64,000 nt of DNA from Eucalyptus grandis (lineage: Eukaryota; Streptophyta; Magnoliopsida; Myrtales; Myrtaceae), in contig NC_052622.1 of NCBI RefSeq assembly GCF_016545825.1, positions 10,421,001 through 10,485,000 of the forward strand, written 5' to 3'. Position numbers and translations under genes: made by a program. The notes below the pieces were generated by a model that saw nothing but the letters and a program-made list of their open reading frames with translations, was not told the DNA's origin and made no database searches. Of the stretch, positions 10,961 to 23,765 are shown piece by piece (position 1 is the first letter of the stretch; each line of letters starts with the position of its first letter).

Positions 10961-11960
10961 ATTTGGTTAAAACATAAATTGTCAATGAAACAAAACAATC
11001 AGCGAGCTTGCTTATTGATAGTGCAAGATGTTGATACAACAAGATCGTGAGGTTAGTGTAAAGGTTAACAATGGAATCCTTCACCAGTAAACAACTTGAT
11101 TTATCGATGGAAAATCTTTTAGTAGTTGACTACTCGAAAGAGACCAATAAATAATCAACGGTCATCAATAGGAAGCTTATAGATTTTACTAAGTGCTGGA
11201 GCAAATATCTATTATGAAAAATATAGAGATTTGCTAATGCATCAGCCGAAGAGGTAGATTGACAAAAACGTATGATTGCCGAGCGGTTATGTCTATAGTC
11301 TCACTGTGTGTATGTTTTTGTGTTGCGCGAGGAGAATTCTCCAGCAAGAGGAGGCGCGATGCAACTTCCACCATCATCCTTTCCCTGTAAGGTCACTCAT
11401 CGAAGTCCTTTCTAGCTTTGCAGCCACTGAACTCTCTGTTTCCACGTAATGTCCGCCGTAAGCTCCGTGTAATTTCACTCTTGGAAGTCCTTTCATCTTG
11501 TCATTATTCAACTCTTTCTTTTGGTGCAGTGTCACTCGTCATCATATTATTAACCTGCTTTCCACCTCACTTGACTAATCCAATTCCTTTCAAGCTTATC
11601 ACGTTTTAATCATTAGGAGAAGGCCATCTTTACATCTCACATCACATGTCATATCATTTACCGAAAAATGCTAAATAATCATTCCTTCCAACATTCTTTC
11701 GGGCATTTAGTATTTATAGTGCCCACCCTCAATAAATACTTTCTATTACTATTTTAATTTTAAATATTAAAAAAAGTTTGTTAATAAAAACTGGTGGGCG
11801 TTTACATTTAAATCAATGAAATGCGAATTCACCCAAGCTATTCAATTATTTAACCTAACGAATTTGTTCATGGCCATCGTCCATCTAGGTTCGGTTTTGT
11901 TGCTTTACTTGTTGCCTTTTTCTTTTTGCTTTCTTTTTTTCCTTTTTAATATCATCTATA
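10961..11960. repeat. Duplicated block, paired with 24510-25470
   Basis: Matching landmarks in the same order: AAGATCGTGAGGTT, CTTCACTAGTAAACAAC-like, GATTGCCGAGCGGT, CTCCAGCAAGAGGAGGC and CCAATTCCTTT. Includes a TNL 5'-flank module at 11330-11600 (GGTCACTCATCGAAGTCC). No intact gene; the short ORFs are not shared with the other copy. Confidence 0.65.
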
Positions 11961-13114
11961 TAAATTCGTTGAAAGGAACATGTTAGATTCCCAAAATAAC
12001 TCATGGAAGATTGCAAAACAGGTTCTAGTGGAAACAAGGTTGATCCTGGAACCGGATCGGAAAAACATGATGGATTGAGTACAAGGTTCAATACAAACGG
12101 GGTTAGGTACATGGTCCAAAAAGGGGAATTGGTTATAATATGATCGGGTACAGGATTCAAGTCTAAACCCTACTCACCTTGGGCCTAATCACCCCTAGCT
12201 CCAGGCTGGGGCTTCGTTTGTCTAGGTCAAGAATCGAGTCAGATGCAAGCCCTGGCCGAGTTGAGTGTCGGTCACAGATCGGGTAGGGTTTTGGACGAAT
12301 TGGGCTAGAAATGCCAAAGCCAGTCTAGGCTGGTTTAAGATGTGGGCTTGTGAGTTGAGGGTTTTGTTTGTTTGTTTGTTTGTTTTAAAAAAAAAAAAAA
12401 AAAAAAAAAAGAGAATGAGGCTTGGTCTGGGCCGTGTTTCAGGCCCACTGGGGCTAGCCACTGGCAACCCGGGTCAGTCCCAACCTGAGAATCCGACTCG
12501 GGTCATTTTTTTATACAATATATAATATTATATTATTATAATAAAAATAATACTTTAATAAAATAATTAAAAATCAAAAAATAAATTATTTGTAGAAATA
12601 AAAAAATCCAAAATATCTCACATTCCAAAAATAAGAAAAAAAAAGCCAAAAATGATTTATATTTTCAAAAAAGGATAAAAAAAATACTTTTTATGTTAAA
12701 AAATAGAAAATACCAAAAATTATATTTTTCCTCCACAAATGCATGGAAAATGCTGAAAATCAAAAAAACCTTAAGGTTTAAACAAGATTAAGTACCGAAA
12801 GGGCATTAGTGATTAACTAGTGTAATCAAGTTCCGATCCTAGTTTCTCTAGTTACGCATGAGTGAAATATTTCTCCCAATATTCTTACAAAAAAAAATAA
12901 TATATTTCTCCCAATATTTCGTTTGGGTTTCTAATTAATCCATCTCAAATTGATTAGTAGCGATTCCTTTTTAAAATTAACTTATAGGTTAAAAAAATCA
13001 AACCATTAAGTCGTGAATTGGTAGGCTTGGAAGAGTCCGTGCTAAACCTAATAGACCTAGCTGAACCATTAGCCTCCACAGACACCCTTAACCGGGTGCC
13101 GGAAAAAAGAGGTT
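11961..13114. other. Intergenic DNA with low-complexity tracts
   Basis: A possible non-autonomous element at about 11985-12500 (GGTTC/GAACC-rich, with a TTTG run then about 22 A at 12388-12409), followed by strongly AT-rich sequence to 12780. The stretch 12790-13080 resembles 55290-55560 (both with AGTACCGAAAG-like and GATCAAGTT-like blocks). No gene is supported. Confidence 0.4.
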
Positions 13115-13990
13115 GTGATAGGATTATCAGGAAATATAAGATACAAATGATCACTGCAATGCAAAAGGATTGAAAGAGAGAAGGATAGACTTTCGTCTGG
13201 CTCTTCCGCACAAGAATAGACATTTCTCTAGAAAAGAGGTAGAAGGTATCTAGTGGCCATTTTTCAGAATGAGCGACCGGGTTTGACCACTGATGCCCAT
13301 TTTCAAAACCCCTCAACTTCCGAAAGCTGCTTGAGTATGGTGATGATCTTACAGAGAAAGATCAGAACAAACCAGAAGTCAAAAAAGGCAGCACTTAGGA
13401 TGATGAAACAGTTGAGATTTTCTCCTATTTAAGAGCAAAGAGAAATTCACTAGGGTGCACCTAAGGGGGTGCCAATCCATTTAGAGAAAAAGATGTTGGC
13501 GAGGAGTTGTCACCTTGCCAAACAAGAAGAATAACTAAAGAGTGGAATGCAACCAACGAAATAATGACCAACCATCGCAAGCGAACACTGCTAGAGGAGC
13601 AACCTCATAAGAAGCAACTCGATCAATGATTGAAATACCCAGATTCACTTACCTAATGACAGACCAGCATGGGAACTTTCAAAATTCCACAATATAATTT
13701 TTTTTTTTTTTATCGTCACAGAAAATAGGAGTCTTTTACCTAGACCAACTGTTTTCTTTCCAACGTCAAATCTCCTACCAGTCACGAAAAGGAGATTCGT
13801 GTCCATTATTTAACTATCACATAGTGAACAACTAGAAGCAATATCGGCTAAAATTACACGACTTTAATCCTCTTAATATGCAACATCTCGAAGATAGTTT
13901 CTTAACCTTATGGCAAGCTCGTGAATATTGGGTTCCATGCTTCTTAAAGTATTGGCATATGAAAGTTGAAGTTGTCCATAACATGAGCCT
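13115..13990 (-). pseudogene. ATXR2-like gene relic, intron-level copy
   Basis: Aligned landmark by landmark with 21837-23205 and 33141-34050: CATTTCTCTAGAAAAGAGG, TATGGTGGTGATCTTAC, AGCGAACACTGCTAGAGG, ATGCAACATCTCGAAGATAG. In the copy at 33.1 kb this DNA lies between ATXR2-like exons. No exon remains readable here. It preserves the empty site (13213-13233) for the MITE at 21948-22439. Confidence 0.55.
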
Positions 13991-14433
13991 AGAGGGTATA
14001 CTTCCGGATCTTCATTCAGGATTGTGCCATCTAATTCTAGTTAGGGATGATCGGTTGTGGGATTTGGCAATTCCAAATCAAGAGCTCATAACTTATTCTA
14101 GGTTTTCAGACTGAGGATCTAGACAACTGGTTCAAGAATTGATCCATGAACCCGGCCCACTTTTTTTTTCCTATTTCATTATGTGCTTTTTTTTTTTGGG
14201 GAATCAAGCATATTTATTTTGTGCTCGTGATATAAAAAATATCGCATAAATCAAATAAACATAAGATTGAACAAATTACTTTAACACAAATGGTCGGTCG
14301 ACTGTCCGATTCTTCACATAACAAAAGGGGAAACAACATCAGTCTTGTGCACAATAGAACAATAAAATTAACATAAGCCTTGGGCTCTTTGCCACAACAA
14401 CACAAAGTATGCATAAGTCTCAAGAAACATACC
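13991..14433. other. Intergenic spacer downstream of TNL-B
   Basis: GGTTC/GAACC-rich sequence (13990-14160) like that at about 11985, then AT-rich DNA. The 83-codon minus-strand ORF at 14214-14465 overlaps the last TNL-B exon in another frame and lacks any motif. The 3' untranslated region of TNL-B probably falls here; no clear polyadenylation signal was chosen. Confidence 0.4.
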
Positions 14434-17400
14434 TTAAAAATACAATGAACAATAAAAACACACACATGTAATATGAATCATAAAATTTAATTCCTCATTC
14501 ATCTGAAGAAGAGTGCCTCTAGTTCTAACTACCTGAAAACAAAACAAACAACAATTATATTTAATCACTTTAAAATACTTTATATAAATTATTTAACATT
14601 GAACTCCAATAATCAATAGAAAACTTCATTACATATATTTCTTCAATTTGAACTTATAATCTCTATTCTGTTAAAAAAAAATTATAATCTCTATTTATTA
14701 ATGATAATTTCCAGGGTAAAATAAATTTCATTTAACTAAAAGGATAGATTGAATAAATTATTCACTCATTAGATACACAAAGGAATTACAAGAGAAAAAG
14801 AAATATACATACTTACCCAATTTTTTCCATCATGCGAATATGAAATACAAGTGTCCTCGACAGTTAGAATTCTTCCCGGGTTCCAGCAATCCTCGCTATA
14901 TTCCCGGAGGGGCAAATCCCACGGCGTTACTATCATACTGCTGTTTATTAGTAAGCGTAGCCTTCTCAGTCTCGATAACTCACGAGGTAATTGAGCGATT
15001 ATTGAATGACTTAGGTCAATCATCCCCAAACTCTCCAAATTTCCAATAGAATTTAACCTGAAAGAATTTGACCTAAAAGAATTCGACAGCGAACATAGGC
15101 TTGTACAATTCAGCAAACCCAAGTACTCAAGATTCACCAGCCCCCTGATTGCGTCTGGAAGTTTAACTAATCCTGTATTCTCCATTACTAGCCTTGACAA
15201 AAGTCTTAGATTACCTATCGAGTCTGGCAAATAACAAACACTAAAGCACTGGATCAAGAAGAGCTCTCTCAGGGCAGTCAGACAACCGATTTCCTTGGGT
15301 AACCCTCTGAGATATGGGCACCATTTGATTTTCAAGTAAATCAATTGCTCTAATTTACCGATCGAGGGATCAATATCAGCCAACCTTTGGAAATCTTTCA
15401 GGACTAATCTCTCCAAACTCATAAATTCAGGGAAGGAAGGTGTTTTGATCAAGGATTTAGAGCCTGCAATTTTCAAAACTTTTACCTTACTTGCCACCTA
15501 CAAAACAACGACCGACTTAATATGGTCAGGATTCCGTACGTAGTGCATAATAAGTGCATGTCATCATATGTAGTTGAAAGAGCAAACAAATCAAACAAAT
15601 CAGGTGAAATTGTACCATGATTTCGATCCATCCACTCCATTCTTCTGTGGTAATGTCACCCGAAAGCTTTAGAACCACTAGGTGGTTCAACACAAAGTTG
15701 CTTGCTTGAATTTTTGAAGGACAATTTCGCCAACAAAGCCATCTTAGCTCTGGCAAAATATCCTCAAAGTTGCCAACAAAGTTCCCTCCATCCAATTCAA
15801 GAAACCGTGCATTCATGAGATTTGCAAAATCTTCGCGTGTTAAATTGTGTCTCGATCTACATAGTGTTAGTGCTACCACATTTTCTGTTCCCTGATGGTA
15901 GGAAAACAAAAGTTAGTAACCACTGCCAGTATCATAGATATACACTAGTTCATACAATATAACACTTCACGCTTTAAAAATTGAAATCGAAAACAGACCA
16001 ATCCTGTTTGGTAGCTTAATAAGAAATTGTTCTCACAGGACGGGCTTCTTAGCTATTAACTGATGAAGAACGCAACGTCCAAGAGAGATGAACTCTTAGA
16101 TGCGCAGTAGTATAGGAAGAAATAAGAAATGGCTGTCCGTACTTACCTTTTTAGCTCGTACTAGATCCAGGGCTGTCTCAGGATGCCACATTCTGCTTCG
16201 AGCTCCAGGGTTTCTTATATTCTCTTGACGAACAATTTCCCTCCCAAGAGCTCTTAATTGATCATGCATCCATATTCTATCATGATCAACAATCTTGATC
16301 AAGGACTTACTAATAAGGACATCTATTTCAACTTCTGGAAAAAAGTCACAAGCTTCCCACATATACATTGCGTCAGTTTTTTTCTTGTTAAAAAAGAAAC
16401 ATGCAATGTCCAAAAAAATTTGTTTGGCCTCGTATCCCAATGCATCATAACTTATCTTTAACTTCTGTTGGACATTTTCAAGAGGCACTTCCTTCAACTT
16501 CTCCAATGTGCTTTTCCACTTCGCTTTACTTTTGGAACAAAGAAGTGAGCCAATCACCTCAATAGCTAATGGAAGTCCTCCGGTGATTGCGACAACATCC
16601 CTGGAAAGATCATAAAGATCACACGAAGCCGGATCTCTGTTGAAAGCAAGCTTGTTGAAAAGTTGAAGAGCGTGATCAAAATACATTTCCTCCATTTCAT
16701 ATAGAAAAATTTTCCTTGACTGGGCTAATATATTTTCCTCTAATCCTTCCACCTTGCTCCTTGGAAAAACATTTTTATCTCTTGTTGTGATGATGATTGT
16801 ACTCCCTGGACCAAACAAAAAAGTTTGTATCGCTGTTTGCATAAATTGATCATTTTCATCCATGTCATCGAGCACAAGTAAGGCTCGTTTATTAGGTAAT
16901 CTGTTTCTGATCATATTGTTTCCATCCTCAAAGTCAAAGCTTTCAGGAAGAGAGTAATTGAAAAAATCTGCCAATAATTTTCTTTGCATTTTTACCATGC
17001 CACCGCATGGAGATGATTCTTGGTTATTCGAAAGGAAGGAGTGGCCTTCAAATTGAGGAGAGAGTTGGTTGAACACTGCCTTGGCAAGAGTTGTCTTTCC
17101 AATGCCACCTATCCCATGAATTATGACAAACCGTACATCACTAGTGTCACAATTCAACAGTTTCTTTATGTCTTCTATACGATCATCAATTCCAACTAGA
17201 TTAGTGGGCAAGTGTCTTTTATTATATGTGATCTTCTGCGAAACCTTTTGAATGATATCTTTAATCACTTTGCCTTCCCTGCCATATTCATGAAATCTTT
17301 GCACATGAGACTATATATAAGCAATTAGAAATTTTAATAGAAGCAAGTGATCATGATGGATGTGCACATATCGCTTCTTCCGCAAGTTTCAAGGTTCAAT

Positions 17401-18057
17401 TAATTTACTTGAGGCACCCATCAGCAGTAAATAGTCTTAGCCTAGTGGTAGAAATCATGTATACAAACCTACGTGCTTGTGTGCACTCCTCTTCTAATAA
17501 ACAACCACAAAAGATCGATCTAACAACAATCCAATACATGAATAACTAGATAAACGAAGATGATGCCAATACCTTTTATCCTTTATATGCCATCCCTCGA
17601 TTGTAGCCACAGTTGTCAAGGCCTCCTTCCAAGGTTTCACTAGAGTGCAGCCAAGGTCCTCCTCATGCTTCCTTAGGGCGCTTTTGTACAGCTCCGTTTC
17701 AAGCTTAACATCTGATGGTTTCACATTGTAAAAGATGGGTAGTATCTCTTTCCCTGTAGATTGGCGAGTGCATTCCACCATGCATGTTAGCTCTCGTAGA
17801 CACCATTTACTCGAAGCATAGTCTTCAGAGAAAATAGGAATGTATATTTTGGAGCTTTTTATTGCTCGCAAGATGTTTGAGATCTTTTCACCCGGCCGTA
17901 ACTCCTCATCGTCTCTAAAAATGCGGATTCCCGCATCACTCATGAACTCGTAAAGGCAATCTGTGAATCCATTGCGAGTATCAGGTCCTCGAAAGCTCAA
18001 GAACACATCATAGTCCCCAACAGTTGCAGTCCCTGAGTTGGCCTCTTCGTCCACCAT
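14434..18057 (-). CDS. TNL-B: TIR-NB-LRR disease resistance protein, apparently intact
   Basis: Intracellular immune receptor; the TIR domain is expected to act as a signalling NADase and NB-ARC as an ADP/ATP switch. Exons: TIR 17573-18057, NB-ARC 16147-17278, LRR lead 15616-15891, LRR 14817-15497, last exon 14434-14532. All junctions are GT-AG, phases agree, and the sum is 2673 bp (890 residues). Motifs: YDVFLSFRGPDTR (16-28), SSKWCLREL with the Glu expected to be catalytic, P-loop GIGGIGKTT (217-225), kinase-2 LLVLDDMD, RNBS-B IIITTRD, GLPLA and MHD. Exon 4 has about seven LRRs. The last exon rests only on a strong donor (GGGTAAGT) and a polypyrimidine acceptor; without it the frame stops at 14769. 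With so few LRRs the protein is short for a TNL (usually 1000-1200 residues). Confidence 0.88.
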
Positions 18058-19020
18058 CTGCTAACGCAGATTGATGCTACCGTTGACTTCTCTTCATGGT
18101 TCCTGAAAGAGATTTATACAGGTAGAGGCACGATTAAGATGGGTAGCAAGTTCCACTCTCTTTCTTTCCGCGTGAGCTCACCATCGAAGACCTTCTCAGC
18201 TTGTCATTATTTAATTCTCTCGCTTTCCGAGTAAGGTCACCCATTATTTCGGTGGAACAATCGAAGGACAGACTGGATCATTATTTTTATGAATTAATGC
18301 ACCAACTCCTTTGATCACCGTTAAGATGTTGGTGTAGGATAACCTCTGTGGATTCTTATAATCAAGTCACTACTTATAAAATCAGGTATTGTAGATAATC
18401 TCCCGCTTCCGTTCCTGCCCATTCAACAGCTGTTTATCCTACTGCAGATGTCAACGGCTCGAGGTTGTTGTCCTTTTCAACGTTTAATTTATTTACTCTC
18501 TTTCCGCGTAAAGTGACTCATCAAAGACCTTGTCATCAATTAAACTATCAGATCAACGCCCTGTTTACATGTCACATCACGTTCCCTGTCATCCGATTGA
18601 ATGAGAAAAGTGGTTGGAAAATGCTAAACAATCACCTGTCCAACAGGCAGAATGTTCCAGCAGATTGACCTAGCGAAAAGTCAGAATTCCCATGTCCATT
18701 GTGCACCTTGCTTCGGTTATGCAGCTTTCCTTGTAGCCTTATGTTCTCTTTCCCTTTTTTCTTCTTCTTTCATTTTATTGTTGAAGGGAATACTGATTCC
18801 CAAAATGTCTCATGGGAAATTGCTCGGAAATTTTTATGGATATTGATGTACTCTAATATATGTGGATCAGACCGAACCTTTTATTTCTGTCCTCATTATG
18901 TCAAAATACTAAAACGAGCTATCATTTAATTGTTATAGCTTTTATGCTGACAATTCAACCCTCAAAGAATAATCTGCGGTGTGAGCGAACATTAGGCGTA
19001 GACGTATGCATCAGTGTCTA
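18058..19020. other. 5' flank of TNL-B
   Basis: Upstream of the TIR start codon: the TNL 5'-flank module (18110-18260), then sequence shared with 25140-25590 (AACATTCTTTCGG-like and CCTTGCTTCGGTTATG-like). The ORFs at 18465-18929 are short, overlap in several frames and are not conserved. A promoter is expected here but no single core element stands out. Confidence 0.45.
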
Positions 19021-19395
19021 TTAAGATCCTTCTTGGCACTTAGCATACTTGCAAGTGAAACCACAGTCTGCAAGCAGTGCCTTCCTCCCTTCAAAGGTTA
19101 AATCCTTATCTACGTATGAAATGGTGACCTGCAATATTTCATGGTTTTTCACATCAGTTGTACATGTGCTCATTATTAGAGAATGAAGCTGCGCGCCTTT
19201 TCACCTGAACTGGAATAAATTCATCCGAGCACGTGAGATTACCTCTTCTCCCTTCGAAATGGGCTTCAACGCCACTCTCGTTGCTTGAACATCTTTATCC
19301 TGGAAAGGCAGAAGCAATTAAATCACTTCTGCTGCATATCATTTGCATTATCCACCAACTCAGATGTCCAAGAACTTTGACATAGCGTAAATGGC

Positions 19396-19941
19396 CTGAT
19401 TCCCTAAAAATCCCAAAATTTTGATTTAGTCCTAATTTTGCCTCAAAATTTTTCTCCGTCTTCAAAATAATCCCAAACTTTAAGTCGGATCCCAAATCTA
19501 CTTCGAATTTTGTTTTTCTAAAAAAAAATCGACAATTTTCAATTTATTCTCAAATCTACCCGCAGTCCAATCTCAAATTAACGTGACATTTCCATATCAA
19601 TAATAAATCAACATTGTCAAGATGACACACATAATTATATCTAAAATGAAATCATTCTAAGACATGAAAATTAAGGATGACTAACGGCAATTTTTGTATA
19701 GAGAGCTAATGGGGCAGATTTGAGACTATAGTAAAAATTTGTGATTTTTCTTCTTCTTTTTTTTAAAAAGGGTTGGGGTAGATTTGGGACTGGACTTAAA
19801 GTTGGGGGTTTTTAATGAGGAAAAATGTTCAAGGCAGATCTAGGATTGGACCTAAAATTTTGGATTTTTTCTGAGACAAAAAAAAAAAAGTTCAAGGTAG
19901 AATTGGGATTAAACCCAATATTTAGGTTTTGAGGGAATTAG
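19396..19941. mobile_element. MITE-like foldback element
   Basis: Imperfect long terminal inverted repeats: left CTGATTCCCTAAAAATCCC, right (reverse complement) CTAATTCCCTCAAAACCT. The body is made of repeats of 'TTTGGGACT/GGATTGGACC'-type wording. The paralogous segment at about 25795-25820 lacks it, reading from ACATAGCAT straight into ATAGATGATG. Coding capacity none. Superfamily not settled because the target duplication is unclear. Confidence 0.6.
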
Positions 19942-21947
19942 ATATAGATGATGTGATGTTGAAGAAGGCATGACTTCAACAGTCTAAAGTTTCAATAGCA
20001 AGAGTGAATCTCATAAATGCTTATCCAGCCCAAAACGGGCAAGTTACGGATAAAAGGCAACATTATGTGAACCTGTAAAATTCGTATCTACAAACTAGAA
20101 GAGATGTTGATCTTCAAGAATGATTGAGAGGGATGCATCGGGTCAATCAAGGGTGATCTTAGTATATTTGAATAACGTCAGCTTGAAGCTCAGAAGGATT
20201 TAGATTTTTAAACTAGGCCAAGGGCAAAAAAAAGACGTCGAGAATGCTGGAGATGCAAAGATTATTTTAAATAGTGCACCGGATGAGGAGCTTACACATT
20301 GCCCATTATACCGTTTGCCGCATTGCTTTGTAAACCATTTTTGAAACCACAAATAATGATTTTCACCCAAAGGACGAGATATGCAGACGAGGAATTGAGC
20401 CCCAGCGAGAGTGGGAATTAGGAAAGCATCCCCTTATTGCCCTGAGAGAAGACGAGGAATCGCAACGGGAAAATTACTTGAGAAGCCCTAGCTACAATTT
20501 TTCCCAGTAAGAAGATCTCCGAACCACCGTGTTTTTTGGCTTGCGATCTAATTAAGCTCGCTGATGTGGATGTACTAATGACGTGGAAATGCCACATTAG
20601 GCGAATCAAGGTAACTGACGGTCGACAGGGAGCCAAATTTGGGATTTGAATGAAAGTTTGTGATTTTTCACAAAAATAAAAATAAATATTGGAGCTGGAA
20701 TTGTCAGTCAACTAAAATTTGTGCTTTTTTTTCTAGAATTAGGCTCATCATAAATAAGCTTCCACTTGTGAGGACATAAAACAAAGCAGGACTGGATGTA
20801 TCTTAGTCAAACTGGGAAGCCTGCTAATTCATATTCATGTTCATATTCCAAAGTTGCTTCTCAGATAAAATGCGGTTGGTAACCATGCAGTATCATGCCT
20901 CTGTTTGAAATTGTACAATATGTTATAATGGTGTGCTTTCTGTAGTCCCCTAACATGCGTGTCAATGATCGGATGCCAGCCCATCAATAAATAAAAAGAT
21001 CAAACGTTGAAGAGTTAGACCGAAACGATGTGATCTAGCTCGGGCCTTGTGACATGTTTGTAAAGGGGTACACGAACGGTAATGGCATAATTAGAACTGC
21101 AATCGGGTTTAGTATGAAGAGGGATTCTTCAAGCTAGAAAAACAACCCTGTTTGTTTGATTCATCAAGTCCGTCCAGTTGAAGTTACGCATGCCCTGACA
21201 ACAAACTGCATACTCGTCTCCAAGTCCACAAATGGTTGAGACACTTCCTTGGCTTCTTCCTGCCATTAGAGACATTGGCAAATGCATGAACTACCAAAAT
21301 TTTGTTAACGGATGTCAAAGACTGACATGTTCATCATATATACCATCTCCCGACTCAGGAGATGGCAGATTATCGATATACAAAAAGTGTATATTTACAG
21401 GACATGCTTCAAACAAATCACTCTGACAAAACAAAACCAGAATTCTTAAATGCCCCGGATTATCGTAAGTAAGGCATTCATACAACACGTGTCGTCGATA
21501 TTGGGGAGACCTAGTCGATTGTATTTTCCTGTGTGAAGTAGACTTGTCCTATAATTGAAACCTCATATGATGCAAAGAAGGAAATGGAGAAAGAAAGAAA
21601 AATTGCAATTATGATCATGTTGCGTGCATATCTACAGTTTAAGACTCGGAAAGTAGGAAATATTCAATCCTTGATTAAAAAATTTATAGATTATATAGCT
21701 CAAATATTCCAATGATATGCCCATAAATGTCTAGTGAGAATACTTTGAACAATCAAGGAACCGGGCCTCATATATTAACACTACCATTTGAGAGCCAAAT
21801 GGGTTGACTAAAAAAAAAAAAAAGACAGCCAAACGGATTATCAGGAAATATAAATACAGAAGATCACTGAAATGCAAAAAGATTGAAAAAGAGAAGGATA
21901 GACTTTCGTCCTTTTCTTCTACACGAGAATTGACATTTCTCTTGAAA

Positions 21948-22439
21948 GGGTTAATAATCTAAAAAATCCCAAATTAGTATATCTACGGCAAATTTACCAA
22001 AAACTAAACCCCAAACTGATACATTTTTGACAGATTTACCATAAACTGGAAAACTTGTGACAATTTATCCTATATTAGTTTTCATTAAATTTTACTGTCA
22101 AATTATTAAGTTGAATGTCATGTGACAATGGACTAGTGTACTAATTTGGGATTTTACTATGTGTTTATCACAGTTATATTATTTTAAAGGTTTTTTGTAT
22201 TATTAATCCAATTTAACATATGATATATTTGTTATAAATATATTAGTTTGAGGTTTTTGGTGGTTGGATAAATCAATTTGGGATAAATTTGTCACAAGTG
22301 TACCGATTTATGATTTTTTATTATCACTTGGGGTAAATTTATTACAGGTGTACTAGTTTCGGGTTTTTCGTGTTCAAAAAATTAGTTTTTGATAAATTTA
22401 TCAAAGATGTATTGGTTTGGGGTTTTTCATGTATTAACC
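21948..22439. mobile_element. Mutator-like MITE (492 bp) with 10-bp target duplication
   Basis: Ends are inverted: GGGTTAATAATCTAAAAA on the left, GGTTAATACATGAAAAACC on the right complement. It is flanked by TCTCTTGAAA (21938-21947) and TCTCTAGAAA (22440-22449), a near-perfect 10-bp duplication. The unoccupied version of the site is present at 13213-13233, which fixes the boundaries. A 9-11 bp target duplication points to Mutator-like elements. No coding sequence. Confidence 0.8.
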
Positions 22440-23275
22440 TCTCTAGAAAAGAGGTAGAAAGTATCTAGCGGCCACTTTTCAGAATGAGCAACTGGTTTTG
22501 GCCATTGACATCCATTGTCAATACCCCTGAAATTCCTAGAGCTGGTTGAGTATGGTGGTGATCTTACAAAGAAGAAGATGAGAACCAACCACAAGTCAAA
22601 AAAAGGCAGCACCTAGGATGATGAAGCAGTTGAGATTTTCTCCTTTTTAAGAGCAAAAAGAAATTCACTATGATGAACCCAAGGGGGTACCGATCTATTT
22701 ACAAAAAGATGTTGGCGAGGAGTTGTCTCTGGGTCCATTTCACCTTGCCAAATAAGAAGAAGAACTAAAGAGTGGGATGCAACCAACGAAATAATGACCA
22801 ACCATTGCGAGCGAACACTGCTAGAGGAGCAACTTCATAAGAAGCAGCTCAATCCATTATTGAGATACCAAGATTCATTTATCTAATCATAGACCAGAAT
22901 GGGAACTTTCAAAATCCCATGCTATCATTTCTCATATCATCACAGAAAACAGAGCCTTTTATCTAGACCAATTCTTTTCTTTCTAATGTCAACCTCCCAC
23001 CAGTCAGAAAAAAGAGGTTCATATTCATAATTTAGCTATTGCACATTGAACAACCAGAAGCAAGATTGGCTAAAATTACACAATTTAATCCTCTTAATAT
23101 GCAACATCTCGAAGATAGTTAAGGCAAGCTCTTCAATATCTTTGTGATACTGGCTTCCATGCTTCTAAAAGTATAGACATATGAAAGTTGTTCATAACAT
23201 GAGCCATGTCCTTCATACAGCTATTCAGAAAATTGCCTTTGACTTCCTACACCATTATATTGTGTATGCCATTGC

Positions 23276-23765
23276 CTGAAAAATGAGAACCAATGTAATA
23301 GCTGTCCGCACCAGTTTTATAAACATGGGAAGTAGAGATTCTCTCTAAATGAAAAATCAAGGAACCATATCTATAACCTTATTATAGAAAAACGATATAC
23401 ACTTTGCTTGTGCACAATATACCAACTACCAACCAAGAATTTAAACAGTCTGACTAGATGATTATATTTTATGATCCAATTGCTCTATGTTATTAAAGTA
23501 TGACAATATAGTAATATATTGCTACAACAACCACCTAGCATTTTCTCATCAAGTGGGTCACCCTTGTAGACATAGTTTTCGGCTTGTCATTATATACTCT
23601 CCTTCTTTCCGTGTAACGTATTCCTTTCCATGAAGGTCACTAATTGACTCTCTTTCCTCCTGCCTAGGTCAACTCTCTTAATTGATATTAAATGAATAGC
23701 AAGCTCATTTCATGCCAACACAATTTGGTTAAAACATAAATCATCAATGAAAAAAAAAAAACCAA
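23276..23765. repeat. Duplicated ATXR2-like intron DNA, paired with 10520-10975
   Basis: Shares ATTTTATGATCCAATTGCT, CCACCTAGCATTTTCTCATC and AATAGCAAGCTCATTT with 10.5-10.97 kb and, more distantly, with 34.27-34.43 kb. No exon is seen. Confidence 0.6.

Larger units (their letters stand above)
19021..23275 (-). pseudogene. ATXR2/SDG36-like SET-domain methyltransferase, C-terminal copy 2
   Basis: Reads 5' to 3' from right to left. The terminal exon (19021-19128) encodes VTISYVDKDLTF...GFTC.YAKCQEGS and stop: the SET-to-post-SET end of ATXR2-type histone lysine methyltransferases. One zinc Cys is changed (CKYAKC for CKCxxC). The preceding exon (19243-19299, 19 codons) encodes DKDVQATRVALKPISKGEE; its donor and phase fit exactly. 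About 21180-21265 carries a decayed PF.DLGDEYAVCCQG exon. Near 23275 is the AMAYTI exon with a stop. The SET exon with the NHSC motif was not found. MITEs sit at 19396-19941 and 21948-22439. No full product is possible, but the last two exons look surprisingly well kept. Confidence 0.8.
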
